From: Daphnia pulex
Lineage: Eukaryota > Arthropoda > Branchiopoda > Diplostraca > Daphniidae
Direction: 5' to 3'
Length of the DNA: 64,000 nt
Assembly (NCBI RefSeq): GCF_021134715.1
Contig: NC_060021.1
Span: 4,960,001 to 5,024,000 of the forward strand
This document shows, in pieces, positions 1 through 10,080 of this stretch. The translations under genes and the position numbers were made by a program. Below the pieces are notes generated by a model that was not told the origin of the DNA, ran no database searches, and saw nothing but the letters and a program-made list of their open reading frames with translations. The stretch's first letter is position 1. Every line of letters starts with the position of its first letter.

Positions 1-3000
1 TTGGCATCCTTCCGCTCGTGCAAGGAAACGGGCGTCGTCGCAGTCGATTCGGACGCTTCCTTGGCAGGGCTGCTGCGCATCTTGACGGGAGACGACGTCG
101 TCGAGTTGTTTCTGACGGGATAGTCGCCGAGATCAGCGATGGCGATCTGAAGAACCGTCGGATCTTCACGCAAAAGCTCGTTGACTTCCTGGATCGATTG
201 ACGCAGCACTTTCACCTGATAGTAAATGAATTCTTCCGATTCGTCCGTCCTGGGAGGCGGCGGGATCACGTCCTCGTAGACGTTGACGATTTCCAAGGCT
301 TTCAGGGACTTGTTGCCGGACGCTGTGGCCCTGAGAACGACGTTTTCGTACGTCTCGCCACCGTCGACGTCAATCGTGTCGTTTTCGCCTCCGACATCCG
401 CAACGGAAGCGCCTCCTTCGTCGATGTTTTCGTAGCTGGGCTGAACGAGATTCTCGTAATTGGACTGGGCCGTCATCTCCGCCTCGTTCTGCTGCTGCTG
501 CTGCTGCTCAATGTTCTCGTATTTGGCCTGATCCACGTTCTCGTAAGACACGCCCACCGGTTCGGCAGTCTGGTCCACCGGCGGCTCGATGGGCTCCTAT
601 TCTTCTTCGTCAACGATGGCTGGATCGATGACGTTTTCGCATGTGGCGTCTTGCCTCGAAGAGACTCTCACCATGGCGAAGGCGTGATTATCGGCGAAAT
701 TCTCGAAGGCAGCCCCAGCCGACGCTACCGCCGCCGCCGGTGAACTAGTCGTCCGTCGAAGGCTACAAAAAAGTAACGGAATTTTAAATTGGTTTCCGGT
801 AAAAGGAGAAGGAAGAATTTACCTTTCGACGACGGCCGTCCTTTTGTCAGCCACGTTGACGTTCTCGTAAACGTCATTGAGGCCGTGCAAAGTGAAGCTC
901 TCGCGATCATCCGAGCCCACGGGCACTTCCGTCGAGCTGTAATCTTCCGTGGTGGCCTGTTGCCAGCGATGAAAAAGGTGATTAAAACAACGAATTTCAA
1001 TCAAGGCGAAAAAAATAAAGAAGAAATTTACATTGACGAGAGAATCATTGTCTCCGTCAATGGCCACTTCGCGGGGCATGTCCGGCATCTGGGCGTCGGT
1101 GTTGTCGGGCGAAGGTGAGCGTCCGCCGCCGGCAGCAGCATCCATCCTGTGGTGGCGGTGATGGTCCACTTCGGCCTGAACGTAAAAGAGCTCGTAGGCA
1201 GGATTGCTGGCCGCCCAATTTCCTTTTCCGTCAATCTGCTCCGCGTTCATGGGCATTCCCTGCACGAATCAATAGGCGCGCAGATTAAGGTTAGTATGGC
1301 CGCCCCGACTGCGACGCAATGACCTTAATGAATATAACTGACCCTGGCCGAGTCGTCAATGACGCTATCATCCACACTGGCCGGCCGCGCCCTCCTCACA
1401 CAGCTACCGTCCTCGCTGTGGTTGTTGCTGCTGCTGCTCCCACTGCCAACGCCGCTAATCGGACGGCTGGAATCGTCAGACAGCTTCTTGGATACGGCCA
1501 GCATTTCCCGGCTGTTCATAATATTCAATTCACTGTCGTCCAGATGGCTCAGATAGATCAATGACATCTTGGAGCTGCCGGAATGGGGGTCTTCCACCGC
1601 CGTCAGGTTCATGTTGTAACGGAATTCGAGACCTGGCGACTCGGCGGACGGCGAGCCCCGCGTTCGTGTGGTCTCCTCTTTCGAATCTGAAATTGCATTT
1701 GCCATTCAAATATTTTATAACATCGTCCGACAGGGATTGGTGGTGGGCGTCCTTAAATCAAATCATAAATGGAAAGGAGAGATAAATTTACTTTTGGTTC
1801 CGGATTTTGAGATCTCAGCGTAAATGGCGTCTTTTGTCTGTCCTGGCTGACGTGCGCTGGCTTCTGGACCGTCGCCCTCCTCGTCCAGCGGATCGACTTG
1901 TATGCTGCCCGTCTGGCTGGTCATGAGCAGGCGGAAGTACGAGTCGTGAGATACGGAGCGGTTGTGACAGCGGGACAGCGACCCGTCTTGAATCGACTCG
2001 TCACCGCCGTCGCCGGCAAATCGCACAGCAAAATCTTCGCCATCCCTCAGCGGTGACGGGCCGCTGCTTCGGCTGGACTCGTCAGTTGGCTGCACTCGCC
2101 GGCCGACGAGTTGCGGTTGGAAGCCACCAAATTCCAGTTCTTTGCAACGCAGCAAATTCGGCGCCCATACAATGGCCACATTCTTGGCCGTCATGCCCGT
2201 CGAGGCATTATTTTCTGCCACCCGCGCCACATGTCGAGTCAAGTACTCGAGCGTGCGAAAATGAGGCGGCGGCAGTTGCTGGACCACCTGCGCAATGGCG
2301 AATTGATTTTCGGATCAAAGATATAAAAACAGCGGAAATGTACTGTAGGTGAACAAAAATCGATGGGTCTTATTATTCGATTGGTTTCAGGTTCCTTACC
2401 TCGAACATTCAAACCACTCTGAGATGATCAGGTCCCTGGACGGCGTTGACGAACTGGTCGTAGAGCTGGATGGTGCACAGCGGGTTGGGCAGCTCGCGGA
2501 AATACATTTTGAGCAGCGAGGAAACGACTTGCATATCCTGTCGGATGGCCTCGTCCTCCACCAGAGCCGGCACCCACCCTGTCCTCGTCAAAAGCATTTC
2601 TAAGTGGATAACCAAAAAAGAAAAATCAAATCAGAATGACGGACGGAAAATAATTTAGAAAGTTTTCCAGCCAGTCGAGAGTGCAAAACGGGAGCTGACA
2701 CGTCACACCAATTGGAAGGGGGGAATCAAAATGGAGAAATATTTTTCGCGGGACAAACAAAAAAGGAACTTGCGTCACACGCTATCAGGTCATCAGCATG
2801 TCGAGAAACAGGTTTCTTTCTTATCGGACATGTTTACCATTCTTCACCGTCGAGATTTCCCTCCCTGCCCAATCTCTCCGCAAACACAATCCATCTGGAG
2901 GCGCTCCTCCTCGCTATATGGGTAAATTGCGGGGTAGGCTAGTTAAAACGAAACGGAGCCGGAAGTTAAAACAGAAAGAAAAGGCAATTGACGGCAATTC

Positions 3001-3095
3001 ACCTGAGCTTTTGGATGTTGGAGGTGACCCGACAATCGATAAATGCCGTTGACAATGCCGTACTCCTCGATGAACTCGGCCAGCGAGTAACATTT
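1..3095 (-). pseudogene. CdGAPr: CdGAPr-like RhoGAP gene, 5'-truncated, with stops and frameshifts
   Basis: The three exons at 3003-3095, 2400-2599 and about 1791-2279 encode RhoGAP blocks: GIYRLSG with the arginine finger, the FRELPNPLC block, QQLPPPHFRTLEYL and AIVWAPNLLR. The wording is closest to the CdGAP/ARHGAP31-33 family, which turns off Rac/Cdc42. Exons near 1310-1690, 1030-1260, 830-960 and 1-743 give a Ser-rich, acidic tail with repeated Tyr-Glu-Asn motifs; the window edge cuts the last. Lesions: a one-base loss near 3025-3030 (RLSG should run into VTSNIQKL), a one-base gain near 2583-2590, TGA at 2409-2411 where Arg is likely, and TAG at 597-599. The last GAP helix after KELE is not recognisable, and no SH3, PX or early GAP sequence lies upstream. 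It could be a real pseudogene or a poor assembly of a live gene. RhoGAP identity is firm, the subfamily fairly so. Confidence -1.
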
Positions 3096-3380
3096 CTCTC
3101 TCTCTCTCCTCCTCGCTGGCTCAATCGCCTAATCTTGTTTTATTTGATTCCCTTTTCTATTATTTGGCTTTTTCCATTTCTTTCGTTCCGTTTCTACTAT
3201 GTGTGCACGCCGAAAAGAAATTTCACTCGGGCTCGGTCACGGACCGATAACTGCCACCTGGCGGGTTGTTGTTTTTGTTGCGTTGTTTCGTTATTTTTAT
3301 TTTTCTCCCGTTGGCGCGAGTGGCAACCGGTTCTATACCTTGTCATCCGATCCGACTGTCGGGTAGTAGGATTCTATTGT
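3096..3380. other. Junction between truncated IntS7 and truncated CdGAPr
   Basis: This spacer of about 290 bases separates the last recognisable IntS7 exon from the first recognisable RhoGAP exon. It begins with a CT-rich tract (GA-rich on the coding strand) that supplies the AG before the RhoGAP exon. I found no coding similarity to the missing end of IntS7 or the missing start of CdGAPr. It behaves like a deletion or join point inside intron-like DNA. Confidence -1.
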
Positions 3381-6300
3381 ATTGTCACTTGAACGACTCG
3401 GACGTACTCTCCGTCCAAAATATCGCGGGCTGGAAGTAACCTGGACAATACCTTCCACTTTAACGGCCAACTGCGAGCCAATGGTTGTCGTTATCGCCTC
3501 TCCGGCTACTCTCGGCTGAGGGCTCACCGCCAACTGTTTAGGGTATATACAAAATGAAGTTCAATTATCAATTCACTAATCTTATAAATCATTCACTTTA
3601 CCTTGATGGAAGTGGTCTGCAGAGTCTGGAGCATGAACCTCGGAAAGCAAAGAGGTGTTTCTATGAGTAACTTCAAGCAATCCAAGATGCATCCAACGTT
3701 CTAACAGATTAAAGAAGAATAATTAGATTTTAAATAGTGTTACGGATGTGAAAAAGGATCATACCAAGTGATTAATAAGTTTCAAATCAGGGTTGCCATC
3801 GCGGAAACGTCTTACGAGATGGACAGCTTCAGCGCATCGAGTGGCCATACTCCGCACAGCGACGTGATCTTCTTGCACCGTCTTGTTGATCATGGGCAAA
3901 TCGTCTTCGACAGTCATAACGCCTTGCTGAGACGCCCGGAGGTAGGTGGACTCGACCGTCTGGGTCATGATCAAGGCCGTCTGTTTTTATAGCTGCAAAT
4001 TCGTGAGGCTCTCCTGGTCGGCGTCGAAGGCGCTCTGTCCCAGCTTGGACAGACTTCGGCCACCTGCCGGAGCACCAACACCGACTTCCTCAGCTGGTGA
4101 GTAATTCGACCGCAGCGCTGCAGTTCGTCTCTCTCGGGTGGCAGCCACTACGGCGTGAGCGATGGCCGACGGCGGGGCTGTCTGAAGCGTTCGACAAGCC
4201 TGGACAAGTTGAGAGCACGCCGACAGGAATTCGACTCGCAATCGGCCGAATTCGGCTTGAAACTGAAGAACGGGGCTGGTGGCTGCCTTCAGTGAAGACA
4301 ATCCTTGCAGATAAAGCTTCGAGGCCAACACTAATCTTTCTATGAGAGAAACGGCTACAGCATCGGATCCAGTGCCGCAACTCAGGTGAGATTCGGCCAG
4401 GGTGAAATCGCGCAATCCTTGAATCCAAAAGTAGAGATGCTTTGTCAAAATGTGACCCAGCAAGGGATCCAGTATATTGTGGGCAATGGAATGGTGACCG
4501 TATCTTATAAGAACCAAATAAGAAATTAATTATTGACTGGATTGAAAACATTTAAAGCAAGGAATTATACCTTGTGGCAGAGCGGGCGATTCGGAAAGCC
4601 ACCCACAAGTTGACCCTAAAGATGACTTCGTGGACCACTTCGCTGGCCTGTTGAGACCAACAATGAGAGGCGTGCGTCTGGAACATGAGAACGCACAACA
4701 AAGGAATTGCCAACAACTCTTGATCGCTTTGAACGGTGAGTTTCTTGAGCATTGACATGATGTCAACCAATGCTGGTACAATGACGGACGGTTGGGTGTC
4801 TCCGATGGCAGCCAGGGCCTGGCACAGCAGGACTAACGTGGAACCGGAAGATTGAAGCAAAAGGCGAGTGAGGCAATCAATGATGGTGTCCCTGATTTCT
4901 GGTCCGGCGACACGACTCAGCTGGACGGCTGATGTCAACGCAATCTTGAGTTCCCTCTCTTCGGTCTTTCCCGCCAAGCAGAGGCCCAATATGAGCGATT
5001 CGACAGCTAGGGCAGCGTCTTGGCTTAAATCGGGCACTGAAGACGACCAAGAATCTTGTTTGCTAGATATAACTGCTATAGTTGGACAAGTAGCTGAACT
5101 GCTTTCGCTGCAACAGACCGGTCGCAACTGTAGCAACACTGATTCCCCATCAAGAGCAACTTTGTATCTAAAATTATGGAATCAAAATACTGGGTGAAAT
5201 CGACAAAAAGGTATCTTGAATTTTAAAATTAAATTACCAGCTTTGAGGATAATAAAACAATTGGCAGGATAAAACAGCCATGGCTAGCGGGTTACTAGAA
5301 AGTCCAGCGTTCTTCTCTGCAATTCGGGGTGAGGTTGATCTAGCAGTAGGCCAATGATGGAGGATGAGCGCCTTTAACAACCAAAATTTTAAGTCAGACA
5401 AAACTTGAGCCTGGACAGTCCTGGAATCGCACAAATATTCTAGAAGCAGGAGTAGCTGCTAAGGGATTTTGACCAGAGTTTCACTAGCCAGCAGCGTCAG
5501 TGTGTATAGTGTCACACAGACGAAATATTGGGCAGGGTAGCTGGGCAAGAGCTGTGTGCACAAACTTCGAACCATGGCGGCCAAGTGAGCAACATGGTGC
5601 ATGTACTACAAGATGGGGATGAGCTTGAGCTTGATATTTACAGGTGTGACCAGTCCCTGAATCATCTCGACAATTTTGCTGCACATGTTGACGGAAAAGG
5701 TTCGAGACTGTGCGGCAAACTTGGATGCCGCGTAGATGGCTGCCTCTAACTCGACAGGGGAGTATTGTGTGTTGTCCAAACTGTCGCGAATGCTGTAATG
5801 CAATGATTTCCGATCAGAAATGATAATTGCCATACTTCCCGAAGTTCTCAGTGCCAGAGTCCAGAGATCTTGCAATCTAACCATAAAACAGAATTAATAT
5901 TTAATTGATAAAAAACAATGATAATTTGCAAAAGTACTAGATCATTGGAATAAATAACTGGGAATATTCTTTTTACAAATTCATCCACATTGAGGATCTT
6001 GTCTAGATGCTTTTCACTTTGCTGGCAGACTATGAGAACACAGTCTTGGTAAATTTGTTCTAAAGAAAGGCAAATGGTTTATAGATTGGAAATGATAAAC
6101 AAAAATTAACACTCGTAAATTCATACCTTGACCTGAAGACCTCTTCCAGCTTTAGTAATGCAGAATTTATCAGAATCGGGAATGGGTACTTCTCAAAAAG
6201 TCTAGGGAAACAAATAATGGCCTCACAGAGCGTAACCCTGAAAATTTGTGAATGATTTGGATAATTATTATCGGAAGCTGTCATTAACATAAATAAAATT

Positions 6301-6439
6301 TCACCATGGAAATAGTCAGCTAGCCGTTTAAAACATGTAAACTACCTTTGTCTAGCTCTGTTAAAGCTGTGTTTGCATCTTGTTCTGGTTTTTCAAATAA
6401 ATGTTCATTAAATGCGGTTCTCAAACCTACAGAAACCAT
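3381..6439 (-). pseudogene. IntS7: Integrator complex subunit 7 gene, 3'-truncated and disrupted
   Basis: IntS7 is a structural HEAT-repeat subunit of the nuclear Integrator complex, which cleaves nascent snRNAs and promoter-proximal transcripts. The start ATG is at 6437-6439, and the first exon (6346-6439) ends in ALTELDKG. Further exons carry FPRLFEKYPFPILINSA, QQSEKHLDKILNVDEFVKRI, KIVEMIQGLVTPV, LYFWIQGLRDFTLAES, SAFDADQESLTNLQL, FMLQTLQTTSIK and IGSQLAVKVEGIVQ, in the same order as in the human protein of about 960 residues. About the last 115 residues are missing. In-frame stops stand at 5606-5608 (TAG, where human has Gln), 5459-5461 (TAG) and 3987-3989 (TAA). Small indels break frame near 6228-6236 and 6035-6060, and probably near 5360-5390 and 3420. 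IntS7 should be essential, so an intact copy is expected elsewhere if these lesions are real. Confidence -1.
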
Positions 6440-6759
6440 TTCATCCTCAGTAAATAAATCTTAGATCAACTCTTTTTTCCTCGCTTTTTTCCTTCGAACA
6501 TTTTGAAGTTCAATGTTGTTGTCTCTTAACATCTTATATCCCCTTTAAATTCCGGGGTCAAGTGCTAATCAGCAACACCACGCGCTCTCCACTCTTCAAA
6601 GTTTCAATTTATTGAATATATTGGAATTATTCGATCCCGATTGAATAATTTCTAAAAAAATAATGTTGAAATAACAATTTTGAAATATTGCAACTAATTT
6701 ATTTGAGTTTTAAATTTAAATCATCTTTAAACTAATAAACTGCAAATGCAACGAAAAAT
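6440..6759. other. AT-rich intergenic spacer
   Basis: Upstream of the IntS7 start codon and upstream of the first RpS19-like copy. The sequence is AT-rich with poly-A and poly-T runs. No open frame or clear promoter motif was recognised. Confidence -1.
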
Positions 6760-7240
6760 TGCTTCCCTCGAGTTCCTCTTTCTCTTCACCATCCACGGAT
6801 TCCACGCCATGCCAAATCTTCTCTTTCGGGCCAAAAAATTGTTCGCAGCCAGCCATCATCGAAGGGGAAGTTTGCACATTTTTCAGTTGAGTACTAATTC
6901 TTTAAATAAATTAATTTAACATCTGTTATTTTACAGTTCAGACATTTTTTCGTGGTGTTTTTCGTTCAACTATGTCTACTCGTTACCAGGTCTGCTGTGA
7001 CTTTGCCTAGCGATGGACAAGTTATTAACGTTATCCTCTTTTCATAATTTTTCAGAAGAAACCAGTTCTGTCAAAGACGTCGAGCAGCATAAGTTCGTCA
7101 GGGCCATTGCTGCCTTCTATAAAAAGGGAGATGTCAAGTTTTTTATTCATCTTTGCTTCCGAGCTTTCTAATTTTGATGTTTGGATTTAGGCCTGGCATA
7201 GTGAACTGTCTTGCACGAGTTAGCACCTTTTGATGATTGG
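6760..7240 (+). pseudogene. RpS19: RpS19-like fragment, copy 1
   Basis: After an acceptor at 7051-7054, the frame around 7068-7138 reads SVKDVEQHKFVRAIAAFYKK, matching the N-terminal block of small-subunit ribosomal protein S19. An intron follows, and its acceptor near 7186-7190 opens onto a degraded second exon in which only a fragment like ELAPFDDDWQ (about 7220-7245) is recognisable, with frame breaks. The upstream part shares a conserved stretch (GTTCGCAGC then CATCATCGAAGGGGAAG, 6841-6870) with copy 2. Because introns are retained, this is a DNA-level duplicate rather than a retrocopy. The rest of the 140-residue protein is absent, so it cannot encode functional S19. Confidence -1.
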
Positions 7241-7830
7241 CAGACCACTAACAGCGTTCCTCTCTCTCTTCACCAGCCATTCCAAACCTCCTTTGTGAGG
7301 CAAAATATTTGTTCGCAGCTAGCCATCATCGAAGGGGAAGTTTTCACATTTTTAGTGTTGCAACTAGAGTAAATTACCATTTCTTAACACATATTAATTT
7401 AACATTCGTAGCCGAATTTTTTGCTTTCAAAGTTTTGCATATGGTGTATTTTTCATTCAATATCGCGACTCGTTACCAACATAGCTATACATGTGACTCC
7501 CTAGCAACTGATAAATCATTAAAACGGTTTTCTTTATTTTCAGATGAAATCAATCAAAGAAGTTGATCAGCACAAGTATGTCATGGCCCTGGCTGCCTTC
7601 TATTAAAAGTGAGGTAACAAGTCTTAAATTAAACTTTGCCTTTGAGTATTCTTATGTTGATGTCTGGTTTTAGGTCTGGAAAGTGAAGGTCCCAGTACGG
7701 GCTGAGTTAACCATCTTCAAGTAGTTGGCGGCTTTGATGGAGATTGGTTTCTCACTTACCGGTAACATCGGTCTGCCACATTTACACGAGTTTCTTATTG
7801 AAATAAAGACTGATGTGTTTATTTGATAAC
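7241..7830 (+). pseudogene. RpS19: RpS19-like fragment, copy 2
   Basis: A second degraded copy in the same order as copy 1: shared leader block at 7311-7340, acceptor before 7545, then SIKEVDQHKYVMALAAFY followed by TAA and TGA stops. A second exon after 7673 begins SGKVKVP, the expected continuation of S19, and then degenerates with frame changes around remnants like FDGDWFLT. An AATAAA polyadenylation signal survives at 7802-7807. The lesions differ from those of copy 1, so the two copies have decayed separately since duplication. Confidence -1.
7802..7807 (+). promoter_or_regulatory. Polyadenylation signal
   Basis: AATAAA placed at the expected distance downstream of the degraded second exon of RpS19-like copy 2. 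Confidence -1.
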
Positions 7831-8024
7831 ATATTTGCTATTTATGAAATTTAATCTGTTTAATCACTTCGATATTGTAATGTTTACTGTGTGATAAATA
7901 TTAACAAAACATTTACAGGTACAGTTTTCAGTCTTTTATTTTGCGCAAGCAATTAAATGCAATTAAATGCAATTTTGAACTGACTTGAAAAACTTAAAAC
8001 GAATTTTGTTTAGCCCGACTTTTG

Positions 8025-8313
8025 TTAACGGTTACGGTTACGGCGGAGATGACGGCGAGCATTGTTGTGTCTTCTTTTTCGGACTTGCCTCTCGACGAAT
8101 TGAGATCGCTTGGCTCTTACTCTTGGTGCTCTTGGCATAATGTCGATGATGGCTTCCAAAGCTTCTTTCCGTCCGTTCCATCCGGCTACCAAGATTGGGG
8201 GTTGCTAATTAAAGAATGTAATTAATATTATTAAAGTGAAATAATGCACGAGTAAAATTTACCATGTTAACACATGCTGGTTTCTGAATGCATCCTTCCT
8301 GTGATCCTGTCAT
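8025..8313 (-). CDS. Small Arg-rich protein, two exons, 76 residues
   Basis: Exon 1 (8263-8313) starts with ATG and reads MTGSQEGCIQKPACVNM. The donor is GTAAAT, the intron is 58 bases with a TTAG acceptor, and exon 2 is 8025-8204, ending in TAA at 8025-8027. The two exons total 231 bases, exactly 77 codons including the stop. The product starts with a short Cys-containing stretch, then has a helical-looking middle (residues about 28-40, REALEAIIDIM-like) and a very basic tail rich in Arg, Asn and His, ending HLRRNRNR. No family was recognised. The basic tail suggests nucleic-acid binding or a nuclear/nucleolar location, but that is inference. It is divergent from the Cys-tailed gene at 8425, with about 110 bases between. 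It could be a chance frame, but the good splice sites and the partial copy of exon 1 near 9201 argue for a real unit. Confidence -1.
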
Positions 8314-8424
8314 AATAATTAGTCAAATAGTCAAAGTATTGATAATAGTAGATTTAGTGAGTTATAATGTAAAATTTGTAAACCGGTCTTAAATAATAAC
8401 TGTAATTTAATTTTTTTTTTTCAG

Positions 8425-8775
8425 ATTCCACGCAAGCGGAATAACAAGAGAGGCTTGAGAGGAATGAAGATCAATTTTGGTCTCATTTTTCGAGCAGCCC
8501 AGTAGCTCATTGGCCAACCACAAGATGACGAACCCACTGAACCCAATGTTGAAGTTTCAGTTGAGGTCAACCTACCGCAGCAAGATGAGATAGAAGATAC
8601 CACCGCCAAGCCCAACACTATCTGTAAGTCTAAAATGTTTTCATAATTTTTATTTGTTTTAACCTTTTTTTTTGTAGGTACGCCAACTAAGAAGTGTGAC
8701 AAATGTGGATGCAACTGTGCTTGCAACTGTCACAGGAAGTGCAAGGAGTGCCACTGCGACTGTCACAGCCCTTAA
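8425..8775 (+). pseudogene. Cys-tailed small protein gene, copy A (in-frame stop)
   Basis: Exon 1 (8425-8623) follows a strong pyrimidine tract and CAG. It encodes a basic start (IPRKRNNKRGLRG), a block KINFGLIF and an acidic/Pro stretch, but has an in-frame TAG after FRAAQ (about 8503). A GTAAGT donor leads to exon 2 (8678-8775), reading TPTKKCDKCGCNC then ACNCHRKCKECHCDCHSP and TAA. Ten Cys plus one formed at the splice junction fall in about 25 residues as CxC/CxxC pairs, as in metallothioneins. The exon phases join correctly. No start codon was found in or upstream of exon 1. Unrecognised family; metal binding is inferred only from Cys spacing. The frame may belong to a decayed copy or to a gene whose first exon I did not find. 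Confidence -1.
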
Positions 8776-8968
8776 TTCAGGTAAGAATGTTTGGGTATTT
8801 TTTTTATATTTTAATTACATTTGTTTTCTGTTTTTTATTCAGGATAATCAGCGACAGGGCGGGAAGGGCCGGGCCAGAAATTTTTTTAGTTTTTCCCTCA
8901 TCGTTCCACTGCCCCCCCCCCTACATTTTTCAGTATGTTTGGCTTTGGTTTGGTTTTCATGCCGCAAA

Positions 8969-8974
8969 AATAAA
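8969..8974 (+). promoter_or_regulatory. Polyadenylation signal, copy A
   Basis: AATAAA downstream of the Cys-rich exon, within a 3' flank conserved in the second unit. Confidence -1.
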
Positions 8975-9282
8975 CAGGATCATTTCTTAATTTTTATTTT
9001 TATTAGCTCAGATACGCCTTTGCGTTTTAATGTTCTATAAATTGAAACACAACTATTCACGCTTTTAAGGTGAGTTTTGTTTGTTTGCATTTCTGTTGAT
9101 TTTGTTTGTTTGTTTTTATACCTTTTGTGTTTTCCTTTCTCCTTCTCTCCTTTCTTACCCCTCCTTACCATCACCACCACACGCTGTTTTCGCGTGGCGT
9201 CCTTCCTGTGATCCTGTCAATGTAGTTATAATAGTAGATAGTTAGTTATGTTATTATGTTAAATTTGTTCGTGCTTAAATAA

Positions 9283-9671
9283 TTGCCACGTAGAAGGTCC
9301 AACAAGAGAGGGATAAGAGGCACGAGGCTGAATTTTGGCGTCATCTTTAATGCTGTCCTACGTGCAATTGAAGAGCAAGGACCACAGCCACAAGTTGAAA
9401 TTCATGTTCAACTGAACGTGCCTGAAGATACTGATGAACAAGAGGAAGCTCCCGAGCCACAACAACAACAAGAGGTGGATGATGAAGCTGCCAAACCCCC
9501 TGACCAAAGCAAGACTCCAATAATGTGTAAGTTTTTATACTTTTTTTCGAGTTTATTTGTTTTAACTTTTTTTTGGTTCCCGCTAAGAAATGTGACAGTT
9601 GCGTATGTGCATGTGTGTGCAATTGTCATCGCGTTTGCATGGAGTGTATTTGTGACTGCCACAGCCCTTAG
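9283..9671 (+). pseudogene. Cys-tailed small protein gene, copy B (splice site and start lost)
   Basis: The frame from 9283 begins with TTG, not ATG, and runs to 9526: PRRRSNKRGIRG, the conserved block RLNFGVIF, then NAVLRAIEEQ and an acidic, Gln/Pro-rich stretch. It aligns with copy A without the stop. The GTAAGT donor at 9527 is kept. The Cys-rich exon (about 9587-9671) reads KKCDSCVCACVC then NCHRVCMECICDCHSP and TAG: all ten Cys of copy A are conserved while the residues between them vary. The pyrimidine-tract acceptor before exon 1 and the TAG acceptor before exon 2 seen in copy A are missing. It is therefore probably not expressed in the ancestral form, although its coding frame is better preserved than copy A's. 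Confidence -1.
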
Positions 9672-9860
9672 GTAAGAATGTTTTTTTATTTAATTTTATT
9701 ACATTTTTTTCTTTTTTAAATTCCTGGGATGACCAGCGGCAGGGCGGGAAGGGCCGGGACAGAAATTTTTCAGTTTTTCCCTCAGCGTTCCACTGCCCCC
9801 CCCCCTACATTTTTCAGTTTTTCAGTATGTTTGGCTTTGGTTTGGCTTTCATGCCGCAAA

Positions 9861-9866
9861 AATAAA
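9861..9866 (+). promoter_or_regulatory. Polyadenylation signal, copy B
   Basis: AATAAA in the shared 3' flank of the second duplication unit. Confidence -1.
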
Positions 9867-10080
9867 CAGGATAATTTCTTAATTGTTATTTTTTATTTAT
9901 TTAAAAATAGACGACATTTCGTCAAAATAATTCAACGATTGTCGCTACAAGCGATTTCAACTTTATGGCCGCAACCGGGTAGAGTGACTTCTTTGGGGAA
10001 CTTACATTTGATTGTCAGAGGATTCTTGTAACACGCCGTCTGAGTTTCATGACCGCAACTTAATGTCCGCTTCACTTGTT

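Larger units (their letters stand above)
8294..8990 (+). repeat. Direct duplication unit, copy A
   Basis: Starts within exon 1 of the Arg-rich gene at the block CCTTCCTGTGATCCTGTCA and runs through the divergent promoter region, both exons of the Cys-tailed gene and a shared 3' flank (CGGGAAGGGCCGGG, a C-run, then GCCGCAAAAATAAACAGGAT). The partner unit is at 9201-9890, offset about 907 bases. Confidence -1.
9201..9890 (+). repeat. Direct duplication unit, copy B
   Basis: Second copy of the unit at 8294-8990. Its left end falls inside the Arg-rich gene's first exon, where the start codon has become TTG on the minus strand, and the rest of that gene is absent. Its right end carries the same C-run and AATAAA block. 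The copies differ by many substitutions and small indels, so the duplication is not recent. Confidence -1.

Noticed and set aside
1..6440. Alternative genetic code reading TAA/TAG as Gln
   Set aside because: Frameshifts occur in the same genes, TGA also appears, and Uba3, Shal and the zinc-finger gene use normal stops with no internal TAA/TAG.
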